Source: JBOGEN01 sp050743265 (GTDB taxonomy: Bacteria; Actinomycetota; Actinomycetes; JBOGEN01). From it: DNA of 17,656 nt. Location of the stretch: assembly GCA_050743265.1 (NCBI GenBank), contig JBOGEN010000190.1:1-17656 (forward strand), read 5' to 3'. Of this stretch, positions 1 through 7,742 are shown in pieces. Position 1 is the stretch's first letter. Every line of letters begins with the position of its first letter. Under the pieces are notes generated by a model. That model searched no databases and had not been told where the DNA came from. It saw only the letters and a list, made by a program, of their open reading frames with translations. The position numbers and the translations under genes are program-made.

Positions 1-364
1 GCCGCACCTCGCCCGCGGCCACCCGGGGCAGCCACGCGGCCTGCTGCGCCGTATCACCGCCGAGACGGACCAGCTCGGCACCCACCATGGTCGGCAGCCA
101 GGGGCCTACCCCACAGGCGGCTCCCCAGCAGCGGGCGATCGCGGCGGCGTCGAGCAGCCCGAGGCCGAGCCCCTCGTGCTCCTCGGGGACGAGCACGGCG
201 AGCCAGCCCTGCTCGCTGACGGCCTTCCACAGCACGTCCGGGTCGGCGTCGCCGCCCGGGTCGTCGTACACCTCGAGCACGGCCGAGAGGGGGAAACGGT
301 CGGCGAGCAGCGCGCGGACGCCGTCCTGCAGCGCCCGCTGCTCCTCTGTCAGGGCGAAGTACAC
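1..364 (-). CDS. Acyl-CoA dehydrogenase, N-terminal part (partial at left edge)
   Basis: About 121 residues are visible. They begin VYFALTEEQRALQDGVRALL, the usual opening helix of acyl-CoA dehydrogenases, followed by a GWLAVLVPEEHEGLGLG-type segment typical of the N-terminal helical domain. The family oxidises acyl-CoA to 2-enoyl-CoA with FAD. The FAD-binding middle and C-terminal domains lie beyond the window. The GTG at 362-364 is chosen because a GAGGGGAG ribosome site sits 5 bases upstream and homology starts directly after it. It follows the other dehydrogenase gene by 11 bases, so the two are almost certainly cotranscribed. Adjacent, dissimilar dehydrogenase genes in actinobacteria often encode the two subunits of one heteromeric enzyme. 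The substrate cannot be read from the sequence. Confidence 0.88.
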   Translation of the reverse strand, partial: MYFALTEEQRALQDGVRALLADRFPLSAVLEVYDDPGGDADPDVLWKAVSEQGWLAVLVPEEHEGLGLGLLDAAAIARCWGAACGVGPWLPTMVGAELVRLGGDTAQQAAWLPRVAAGEVR

Positions 365-375
365 GAGACTCCCCT

Positions 376-1563
376 CTACCGAGGCAGGCCGAGCACGCGC
401 TCGGCCACGATGCTGCGCTGGACCTGCGAGCTACCGCCCCAGATCGTCTCCGACCGGGACCACAGGAAGGCCCGCTGCAGGGCGGCCAGGTCGAGCCCGT
501 CCGCGGGGTGGCGTACCTGGTGGTCGGGGCCTGCGACGTCGGTGAACAGCTCGCCGAGGTCCTGGTGGGTCTCGCTCCACTGCAGCTTGGTGAGCGACGA
601 CTCCGCACCGAGGTCCTGACCTTGCTCGACCTTGGTGAGCACGTGCTGCGCGTGCAGGCGCAGCGTCTCCAGCTCGATGACGGACTGCGCGATGCGCTGG
701 CGCAGCACCGGGTCGTGCGCGGCGGGCCGTCCGTCGCGCTCGAGGCGGTGGGCCAGACCCACGATGTCGTCCAGCTCGCGGCGGAACGTCGTGTACTGGC
801 CGATGCCTGACGCGCCGCGCTCGAACGAGAGCAGCAGCATCGCGACCTGCCACCCCTCGCCCTCGCGACCGAGGACCTGGGTGCGGGGCACCCGGACGCC
901 GGAGAGGAACACCTCGCCGAAGTCGAGCGCCCCACTCATCTGCTTGAGCGGCCGGACCTCCACGCCGGGCCGGTGGAGGTCGACGAGCAGCATGGTGAGC
1001 CCCTCGTGCTTGCGCTCCTCCTGCGAGGTACGGACGAGAGCGAACATGCGGTCGGCGTGCCGCGCGTTGGACGTCCACACCTTCTGCCCGTCCACGACGT
1101 ACTCGTCGCCGTCGGCGACCGCCCGGGTGGACACGCTCGCGAGGTCGCTGCCCGTGTCCGGCTCGGAGAACCCCTGGCACCAGATGACCTCGTTGTGCAG
1201 CAGGGGGCGGACGATGTCGCGCTTCTGCTCGTGCGTCCCGATGGCCATCACGGTGGGGGCGAGGTAGGTCAGCCCGAGCCCGTTCACGGTGAGCGGTGCC
1301 CGTGCTCGGGCCATCTCCTCGTCGTAGACGGCCTTCTGGGCCGGAGTGCCGCCGCGTCCGCCGTACTCCACCGGCCAGGCGATGCCGGCGAGCCCGGCGC
1401 GCGCCTTCTCGGCCTCCCACTCCCGGCGCAGCCGGAAGCCCTCGTCCGGGTCGGTCTGCTGCCAGAAGCCGGGCTCGCGCCAGGCGGCCGGGAGGTTCTC
1501 CGCGAGCCAGGTGGTGAGCTCCCCACGGAACTGCTCGGCCTCGGTGCCGTACGACAGGTCCAT
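376..1563 (-). CDS. Acyl-CoA dehydrogenase (FadE-like), full length
   Basis: A 395-residue flavoprotein of normal family length, predicted to oxidise an acyl-CoA at the alpha-beta bond. It shows the N-terminal helical domain, the first signature near residues 129-140 (QGFSEPDTGSDL), the middle beta domain with KVWTSNARHADR (161-172), and the C-terminal IWGGSSQVQR (374-383) ending in AERVLGLPR. Many enzymes of the medium-chain type have Glu in the YEGT motif near the C-terminus; here that position is Gly. A Glu at 248 (LLSFERG) matches the alternative catalytic position used by isovaleryl/long-chain types and by some steroid-degradation enzymes. The ATG at 1561-1563 is preceded by GGGAGG about 9 bases away. 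Longer in-frame starts run into the promoter and operator. Probably the first gene of an operon with the partial dehydrogenase downstream, and controlled by the divergent TetR gene. Confidence 0.93.
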   Translation of the reverse strand: MDLSYGTEAEQFRGELTTWLAENLPAAWREPGFWQQTDPDEGFRLRREWEAEKARAGLAGIAWPVEYGGRGGTPAQKAVYDEEMARARAPLTVNGLGLTYLAPTVMAIGTHEQKRDIVRPLLHNEVIWCQGFSEPDTGSDLASVSTRAVADGDEYVVDGQKVWTSNARHADRMFALVRTSQEERKHEGLTMLLVDLHRPGVEVRPLKQMSGALDFGEVFLSGVRVPRTQVLGREGEGWQVAMLLLSFERGASGIGQYTTFRRELDDIVGLAHRLERDGRPAAHDPVLRQRIAQSVIELETLRLHAQHVLTKVEQGQDLGAESSLTKLQWSETHQDLGELFTDVAGPDHQVRHPADGLDLAALQRAFLWSRSETIWGGSSQVQRSIVAERVLGLPR

Positions 1564-1616
1564 CCGGCGCCACCTCCCTGGGCCCTCCCGGGTCCCGAAC
1601 CGCGTCCTCGTCGAAA

Positions 1617-1631
1617 CCGAATCGGATTCTA
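1617..1631. promoter_or_regulatory. Putative TetR operator, site A
   Basis: CCGAATCGGATTCTA contains a perfect 11-base inverted repeat with a one-base centre (GAATC-G-GATTC, 1619-1629). It lies between the divergent dehydrogenase and TetR genes and overlaps the best -10 hexamer of the leftward promoter. The 13-base string CCGAATCnGATTC recurs at 2441-2453 before the importer operon. Inverted repeats of this size in a divergent intergenic region are the usual binding sites of TetR repressors. The binding itself is inferred. Confidence 0.65.
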
Positions 1632-1656
1632 GGCATGATGTCGAGGCACAGGGCAA
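1626..1656 (-). promoter_or_regulatory. Candidate promoter of the acyl-CoA dehydrogenase operon
   Basis: On the minus strand TTGCCC (1651-1656) and TAGAAT (1626-1631) are separated by 19 bases, slightly longer than the usual 16-18. The -10 hexamer differs from TATAAT at one base and overlaps operator site A, so repressor binding would block polymerase. Transcription would start near 1619, leaving a leader of roughly 55 bases with a good ribosome site before the ATG at 1563. Confidence 0.45.
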
Positions 1657-1715
1657 CCCACTGAGGCCCTCCGCCCACCCCTCGGGGCGGCCTCGGTCGG
1701 ACGAGCGGAGGCTCG

Positions 1716-2336
1716 ATGAGCGGCAGCGACCAAGTCCCCCAGCAGGTTGCGCGGCAGGGGGGCCGGGCGGGGGCGACGCGTGCGGCGCTGCTCGCCTCGG
1801 CACGCTCCGTGTTCGCCGAGCAGGGCTACTCCGCCGCGAGCATCGTCGAGGTCGTACGCCGCGCGGACGCGAGCGTGGGCAGCCTCTACCACCACTTCGG
1901 CGGCAAGGTCGACCTCTTCCTCGCCCTGTGGGAGGACCATCGGCTGGCGCTCGAGCAGGTCGCGTCGGAGGCGGTCGCCGCCCGGCGCCAGGAGGGCGAG
2001 GACGACCCGACCGAGCTGTTCGTCGCCGGGGCCCGGGCGTACCTGGAGGGCAGCTGGGCGCGGCGCGACGTGGCCGTGCTCTTCCTCAGCGGCGACGGGC
2101 CGCCCGGGTTCGAGCTGCTCAGGCGCCAGAACACGTGCGAGTGGCTGCGGCAGAACGCGGTGCTGCTGCAGACCGAGGAGCGGCCGGCCCAGCGGGCGCT
2201 GGTGGCCGTGCTGACCACCTCCATCGCCGAGATCGGCCGGGAGATCGTGCGGTGCGACGACGAGGGGGAGCGAGCCGAGCTCGTCGAGGCCGCGCTCGTC
2301 CTCATCGCGGGCATCTGCGAGGTCGCGGAGCGCTGA
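1716..2336 (+). CDS. TetR/AcrR-family transcriptional regulator
   Basis: A 206-residue protein of standard TetR length. Residues about 18-65 form the DNA-binding domain: RAALLASARSVFAEQGYSAA, then the helix-turn-helix IVEVVRRADASVGSLYHHF and GGKVDLFLALWEDH. The C-terminal two thirds is a variable all-helical ligand domain, so the effector cannot be read. The ATG at 1716 is preceded by AGCGGAGG 4 bases away. It is divergent from the dehydrogenases and upstream of the importer operon in the same direction, with nearly the same palindrome in front of both. The simplest reading is a local repressor released by an acyl-CoA or carboxylate derived from the imported substrate. This resembles FadR, PaaR or KstR-type regulators in logic, but I do not assign it to any of them. 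Confidence 0.92.
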   Translation: MSGSDQVPQQVARQGGRAGATRAALLASARSVFAEQGYSAASIVEVVRRADASVGSLYHHFGGKVDLFLALWEDHRLALEQVASEAVAARRQEGEDDPTELFVAGARAYLEGSWARRDVAVLFLSGDGPPGFELLRRQNTCEWLRQNAVLLQTEERPAQRALVAVLTTSIAEIGREIVRCDDEGERAELVEAALVLIAGICEVAER

Positions 2337-2440
2337 CCTGGGGCTGCCGTGGGCCCTGCCCGGCCCGAGTGGGGCTCCGGGTGACGCCCCGGTCACGGCC
2401 CGCGTTCGGGTCCGGGGCATCTGGAGCACGCTCGAGACGA

Positions 2441-2455
2441 CCGAATCAGATTCGG
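2441..2455. promoter_or_regulatory. Putative TetR operator, site B
   Basis: CCGAATCAGATTCGG is a perfect 15-base inverted repeat (7-base arms, one central base). It shares CCGAATCnGATTC with site A. It lies in the 224-base gap between the TetR gene and the importer operon, about 20 bases upstream of the candidate -35 box. A weaker related half-site, CCGATTTGGTT, follows at 2487-2497 and resembles the reverse complement of site A and its flank. Confidence 0.65.
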
Positions 2456-2473
2456 ATTTTACCTTCGGGCCCC

Positions 2474-2502
2474 TTGCCAGGTCCGTCCGATTTGGTTAGG
2501 AA
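2474..2502 (+). promoter_or_regulatory. Candidate promoter of the liv-type importer operon
   Basis: TTGCCA (2474-2479, one mismatch to TTGACA) and TAGGAA (2497-2502, three matches to TATAAT) are 17 bases apart. Transcription would start near 2509, about 50 bases before the first gene. The degenerate operator half-site at 2487-2497 falls in the spacer. The -10 box is weak, so this is a candidate only. Confidence 0.35.
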
Positions 2503-2560
2503 CGTGTGGCATTGCCCACTTTTCGAGGGCGGGTCCCATCGCGGGCCACGCCGGAGGACG

Positions 2561-3327
2561 ATGCCGATGGCCCTGCTCGAGATCGACGACCTGACCGTCC
2601 GCTTCCACGGGATCGCGGCCCTCGACGGCGCCCGCTTCCGGGTGGAGGCAGGCGAGGTGGTCGGTCTCATCGGGCCGAACGGTGCCGGCAAGACCACGTT
2701 CTTCAACTGCCTGTCCCGGCTGTACACGCCGACCCAGGGCACCATCAGGTACGAGGGGCAGGACCTGCTCCGGCTACCCGTCCACGAGATCGCCGCGCAC
2801 GGCATCTCCCGGACGTTCCAGAACCTCGGGCTGTTCCCGACGATGACGGTGCGGGAGAACGTCATGGTCGGTGCCCACCACCGCGGCCGCTCGGGCTTCC
2901 TCGGGGCACCGCTGCGCCTGCGCCGCGTCCGGGACGAGGAGGCGCGCCTGGGCCAGGAGGCGGACGCGTTGTTGAGCCGCCTGTCCCTCAGCGAGGTGGC
3001 CGACCACGTTGCCGCCGGCCTGCCGTACGGGACGCTCAAGCGGGTCGAGCTCGCCCGGGCGCTGGCCGCCCAACCCCGCCTGCTCCTCCTCGACGAGCCT
3101 GCGAACGGGCTGAGCCATGCCGAGGTCGGCGAGCTGGCCGAGGTGATCCGGGCGATCCGGCGTGACTTCGACATCACGATGGTCGTCGTCGAGCACCACA
3201 TGGGGTTCGTCATGGGGCTCAGCGACCGCGTGGTCTGCCTCGACCTCGGCCGGGTGATCGCGGAGGGCACACCGGACGAGGTGCAGCGTGACCCGGCCGT
3301 CGTCGAGGCCTACCTCGGGGTGGCCGC

Positions 3328-3331
<4 letters not shown>
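2561..3331 (+). CDS. Branched-chain-amino-acid-type ABC importer ATPase (LivG-like)
   Basis: A 256-residue ATPase that would power a HAAT-family importer from the cytoplasmic face. It has Walker A GPNGAGKT (38-45), Q-loop Gln87 in RTFQNLGLF, a signature region LPYGTLKR (154-161), Walker B LLLLDEP (174-180), and the switch His in VVVEHHMGF (about 212). The signature departs from LSGGQ; LivG-type ATPases commonly have an [S/P]YG version, so this is not a defect. GGAGG at 2553-2557 stands 3 bases before the ATG at 2561 and 9 before the ATG at 2567. The second ATG (MALLEIDDL) may be the true start. It is the first gene of a five-gene operon and its stop overlaps the next start. Confidence 0.93.
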
Positions 3332-4146
<815 letters not shown>

Positions 4147-4154
4147 GGGTCGGC

Positions 4155-5036
4155 ATGGTCGACGTACTGCAGCAGGTCGTCCAGGGGCTCGGCTCCGGCG
4201 CCATCTACGCGAGCCTCGCGCTCGCGCTCGTGCTCATCTACCGCTTCACCCACATCGTCAACTTCGCCCAAGGCGAGATGGCGATGTTCTCCACGTACCT
4301 CGTCTGGCAGCTCGTGAGCTGGGGCGTGCCGTTCTGGGGGGCCCTGCCCCTCACCCTCGCGGTCTCGTTCGTCGGGGGCATGCTCATCGAGCGCCTGGTG
4401 ATCCGTCCGGTCGAGGGCGGCTCCGAGCTCAGCCTCGTCATCGTCACCGTCGGGCTGTTCATCCTCGTCAACGCCGCGGCGGGGTTCGTCTGGACGTTCA
4501 CGGTCAAGTCGTTCCCCGACCCGTTCCCGACCAGGTCGCTGGACCTCGGTGGGGTGCAGCTGAGCCTTCAGACGCTCGGCGTCCTCGCCGTGGTGGCCGC
4601 GGTCATGGGCCTGCTCTACGTGCTCTTCACGCACACGAGGCTCGGGCTCGCCATGCGCGCCGTCGCGGACAACCCTGGCTCGGCCCGTCTCGTCGGCATC
4701 CGGACCGGCCGCGTGCTCATGCTCGGCTGGGGGCTGGCCGCGACGGTCGGCGCGGTGTCCGGCATCCTCGTCGCGCCCCTGCTCTTCCTCGAGCCGAACA
4801 TGATGGGCGGCGTCCTCATCTACGCGTTCGCCGCGGCCAGCCTCGGCGGGTTCGACAGCCCCGGCGGCGCCATCGTCGGCGGCCTGCTCGTCGGGGTGCT
4901 CGAGACGCTCGCCGGCGCGTACGTGGACGTCATCGGCTCCGACCTGAAGATCGCCGTGCCCCTGGTCATCATCTTCGGCGTCCTGCTCGTGCGGCCCCAG
5001 GGCCTGTTCGGCCGGGCGGCGGTGGCGCGGGTATGA
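4155..5036 (+). CDS. Branched-chain-amino-acid-type ABC importer permease (LivH-like)
   Basis: A 293-residue inner-membrane permease with about eight hydrophobic segments. It opens VVQGLGSGAIYASLALALVL and has the conserved FAQGEMAM and GLAMRAVADNPGSARLVGI stretches. The latter is the cytoplasmic loop that contacts the ATPases. It ends with the family-typical LLVRPQGLFGR. The ATG at 4155 lies 8 bases after the livF-like stop with a short AGGGG ribosome site overlapping that stop. Its own TGA overlaps the ATG of the next permease, so the two membrane subunits are coupled. The substrate class is not readable from the permease. Confidence 0.93.
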   Translation: MVDVLQQVVQGLGSGAIYASLALALVLIYRFTHIVNFAQGEMAMFSTYLVWQLVSWGVPFWGALPLTLAVSFVGGMLIERLVIRPVEGGSELSLVIVTVGLFILVNAAAGFVWTFTVKSFPDPFPTRSLDLGGVQLSLQTLGVLAVVAAVMGLLYVLFTHTRLGLAMRAVADNPGSARLVGIRTGRVLMLGWGLAATVGAVSGILVAPLLFLEPNMMGGVLIYAFAAASLGGFDSPGGAIVGGLLVGVLETLAGAYVDVIGSDLKIAVPLVIIFGVLLVRPQGLFGRAAVARV

Positions 5037-6076
5037 GCGCCCTCACCGGGCTCACCTCGGCCGCGACCCCGACCCGTGTGCGCCGGCTGGGGATCGTCGC
5101 GCTGATCGGCGTGCTGCTCTACGTGCCGTACTACTTCCCGCCGTTCCACGTCTTCCAGATCAGCCAGGTCGTCGTGTACGCGGTCGCGCTGCTCGGGCTC
5201 AACCTGCTCGTCGGGTACGGCGGCCAGATCTCGTTGGGCCACGGGGCGTTCTTCGCAGCCGGGGCGTACGGCACGGCGATCCTCGTCGACCGGTTCGACA
5301 TGCCGCACCTGGCCACGCTGCCGGTCGTGGCGGTCCTCGCCTTCGGGCTCGGGTACGCGTTCGGCCTACCCGCTCTGCGGCTGCACGGCCTCTACCTCGC
5401 CCTGGTGACGCTCTCCCTCGCCGTCATCACGCCGCCGCTTCTCAAGCGGTTCGAGCCCGTCACCGGCGGCTCGATGGGGCTCACCGTGGACAAGCCCGTC
5501 GCACCCGGGTGGAGCGGTCTCGCCGACGACCAGTGGGTGTACCTGCTCGCCTTGGCGATCGCGGTGCCCTGCTTCCTCGGCGCGCGGTTCCTGCTGCGCA
5601 GCCGCGTCGGCCGCGCCCTGCTCGCGCTCCGGGACAACCCGGTGGCTGCCGAGGTGATGGGCGTCTCGCTGTCCCGGTACAAGACGATGGTCTTCGCCTG
5701 GAGCGCCATGTACGCGGGCATCGCCGGCGCGCTCTTCACGTGGATCATCGGGTTCGTCGCGCCGGACTCCTTCCCGATCGCCCTGTCCATCAGCCTGCTG
5801 TCCGGGCTCGTCGTCGGTGGCCTCGCCTCGGTGTCCGGCCCCGTCTTCGGTGCCGCGTTCGTCGTCTTCGTGCCGAGCCTGGCGCAGGACGTCAACGAGG
5901 CCGCGCCCGGCATCGTCTTCGGCCTGCTGCTCATCGCGGTGATGCTCGTCGCCCCTACCGGGGTCGCCGGGCTGCTCGGCCGGCTGGGCGCCCGCGTCCG
6001 GCCGGCCCGTACCGCTTCTGCCGCGCCCGCCGCGTCTGCGCCCGCCACTTCTGCCGCGTCGCCGCCCGGCGCCTGA
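5033..6076 (+). CDS. Branched-chain-amino-acid-type ABC importer permease (LivM-like)
   Basis: A 347-residue second permease subunit with about ten hydrophobic stretches. It shows the LivM hallmarks NLLVGYGGQISLGHGAFFA (about residues 61-79), the loop GRALLALRDNPVAAEVMGVS, and a SGLVVGGLASVSGPVFGAAF segment near the end. The ATG at 5033 overlaps the previous stop in an ATGA arrangement. The last 25 or so residues are a repetitive Ala/Ser/Pro tail following an Arg-rich turn. This is not part of the family fold and is probably a disordered cytoplasmic extension. It would pair with the LivH-like subunit to form the channel. Confidence 0.93.
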   Translation: MSALTGLTSAATPTRVRRLGIVALIGVLLYVPYYFPPFHVFQISQVVVYAVALLGLNLLVGYGGQISLGHGAFFAAGAYGTAILVDRFDMPHLATLPVVAVLAFGLGYAFGLPALRLHGLYLALVTLSLAVITPPLLKRFEPVTGGSMGLTVDKPVAPGWSGLADDQWVYLLALAIAVPCFLGARFLLRSRVGRALLALRDNPVAAEVMGVSLSRYKTMVFAWSAMYAGIAGALFTWIIGFVAPDSFPIALSISLLSGLVVGGLASVSGPVFGAAFVVFVPSLAQDVNEAAPGIVFGLLLIAVMLVAPTGVAGLLGRLGARVRPARTASAAPAASAPATSAASPPGA

Positions 6077-6108
6077 CCACCGTCCGATCCCGAGAGGGGA
6101 GTCCCCCC

Positions 6109-7443
6109 GTGCGTACCCCCACCGTGCGTCGCCGTGCCGTCCGAGGACCAGCCCGACGAGGAACGGGCCCGCGAGCCGTAGCCCTGCGGGGTGTGGCCTG
6201 CGCGGCTGCGGCGGCGCTGCTGCTCAGCGGGTGCAGCCAGCGCGGCTCCGAGGGCGGCGGCGACGCGGCGGCGGCCGGGTGCAAGGGCCAGGACACCACC
6301 GGCATCACGAAGGACAGCATCAAGCTCGGCGGCATCTACCCGCTGTCCGGCCCGGCCTCCGCGTACGGCGACATCGGCGCCGGCGTCCGTACGTACTTCG
6401 ACTACATGAACGCGGAGAAGGGCGGCATCGACGGGCGCAAGATCGACTACACGATCCGCGACGACGGCTACCTTCCGCCGAAGGCGGTGGAGGAGTCCCG
6501 CCGGCTCATCGAGCAGGACCGGGTGTTCGCGCTGTTCCAGACGCTCGGTACCCCCTCCACCACCGCGGTCCGCGAGTACGCGAACCAGCGCAAGGTGCCC
6601 CAGGTGTTCGTCGCCACGGGCGCCTCGAAGTGGGGGACGGGCACGAAGCAGTTCCCGTGGACGATCGGCTGGCAGCCCAACTACGTCTCCGAGGCCCGCG
6701 TGTACGCGCAGTACCTCGACGAGAACGAGCCCAAGGCCAAGGTCGCCGTGCTCTACCAGAACGACGACTTCGGCAAGGACCTGTTCTCCGGGTTCACCGA
6801 GGCGATCAAGGGCACGGACATCGAGGTCGTCGCCGAGGAGAGCTACGAGGTCACCGACCCGACGGTCGAGCCGCAGGTGAACAACCTCGCGAAGTCCGGT
6901 GCGGACGTGTTCCTCGACATCACGACGCCGAAGTTCGGCAGCCAGGCGCTGGCGGCCGAGGCCGCGCAGACGGACTGGGACCCGCTGCACATCGTCAACA
7001 ACGTCTCGTCCTCGCCGACGGTCCTCGAGCCCGTGGGGTACGACAAGGTCCAGGACATCGTGTCTGCGACCTTCTACAAGGACCCGTCCGACCCGCAGTG
7101 GGCCGACGACCCGGCGATGAAGGTCTACAAGGAGAAGATGGCGAAGTACGCGCCCAAGGCGGACTCGAACATCCCGTACTTCGCCTTCGGCTGGTCCGCT
7201 GCGGAGAGCTTCCACAAGGCCCTGGACCAGATGGACTGCCCGACCCGCGAGGGCCTGATGAAGTCGGTGCGCGACCTCCAGGGTGAGGAGGTCGGCATGC
7301 TGCTGCCGAGCGTCACGCTCAACACCGCGAAGGACGACGGGTTCCCCATCGAGAGCATGCAGCTCATGCGCTTCAAGGGCGAGCGCTGGCAGCTCTTCGG
7401 CGACGTCATCGACACCCGCAGCGAGTACGGGCCGGTCGAGTAG
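6109..7443 (+). CDS. ABC importer substrate-binding lipoprotein (LivK-like, type I)
   Basis: A 444-residue extracellular binding protein. Arg-rich residues 1-28 and a hydrophobic stretch end in the lipobox LLLSGC, with lipidated Cys at 42, followed by a Ser/Gly/Ala linker. The mature part begins ITKDSIKLGGIYPLSGPASA, the usual opening of periplasmic-binding-protein type I receptors for branched amino acids, amides or aromatic and other carboxylates. KVAVLYQNDDFGKDLFSGF marks the second-lobe crossover. The GTG at 6109 is preceded by GAGAGGGGAG 7-8 bases away. Liv operons often begin with this gene; here it is last, 32 bases after the second permease. The neighbouring dehydrogenases make a carboxylic acid ligand plausible, but the ligand is unproven. 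Confidence 0.92.
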   Translation: MRTPTVRRRAVRGPARRGTGPRAVALRGVACAAAAALLLSGCSQRGSEGGGDAAAAGCKGQDTTGITKDSIKLGGIYPLSGPASAYGDIGAGVRTYFDYMNAEKGGIDGRKIDYTIRDDGYLPPKAVEESRRLIEQDRVFALFQTLGTPSTTAVREYANQRKVPQVFVATGASKWGTGTKQFPWTIGWQPNYVSEARVYAQYLDENEPKAKVAVLYQNDDFGKDLFSGFTEAIKGTDIEVVAEESYEVTDPTVEPQVNNLAKSGADVFLDITTPKFGSQALAAEAAQTDWDPLHIVNNVSSSPTVLEPVGYDKVQDIVSATFYKDPSDPQWADDPAMKVYKEKMAKYAPKADSNIPYFAFGWSAAESFHKALDQMDCPTREGLMKSVRDLQGEEVGMLLPSVTLNTAKDDGFPIESMQLMRFKGERWQLFGDVIDTRSEYGPVE

Positions 7444-7453
7444 CGACGGCTCG

Positions 7454-7740
7454 TCAGGCGCCTGGCGTGTCGAACCCGAGGACCTGGCCGTAGAAGGACA
7501 GCTCCGCCTCCAGCGCGGCGACCTGGGTGTGCTCGCGACGGAAGCCGTGCTGCTCACCCTCGAACGCGAGGTACGCGTACGGGATGCCCTTGCGCTCCAG
7601 CGCGTCGGCGAACGTCTCGGACTGCGAGGGCGGTACCACCTCGTCCTCCAGGCCCTGCAGCAGCAGCACGGGGCACGAGACCGCGTCCACGTGGGAAAGC
7701 GGCGCGCCAGCGGGCGCGACGGGAACCCGCCGTGTCCGGG
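7454..7740 (-). pseudogene. C-terminal remnant of an S9 (prolyl-oligopeptidase family) peptidase
   Basis: The reading frame encodes APLSHVDAVSCPVLLLQG followed by LEDEVVPPSQSE, then GEQHGFRREHTQ and ELSFYGQVLGF, ending at TGA 7454-7456. This is the last 85 or so residues of the alpha/beta-hydrolase domain of S9 aminopeptidases, including the Asp (LEDEVVPP) and His (GEQHGF) of the catalytic triad. Family members are usually 600 or more residues. The propeller and the GxSxGG nucleophile region are absent, because the frame runs straight into the 3' end of the permease gene at 7743. The family match is clear back to about 7702 and uncertain between 7702 and 7740. A GTG at 7688-7690 could start a 78-residue product, but it has no good ribosome site and could not be an active peptidase. 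It is convergent with the importer operon, only 10 bases apart. Confidence 0.8.
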
Positions 7741-7742
7741 CG

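Larger units (their letters stand above)
2337..2560. other. Intergenic region between TetR gene and importer operon
   Basis: This 224-base gap is the longest non-coding stretch in the window. It holds operator site B, the related half-site and the candidate promoter, listed separately. From 2340 to 2435 I see no gene, hairpin or repeat. Its 3' end carries the GGAGG ribosome site (2553-2557) of the first importer gene. Confidence 0.6.
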
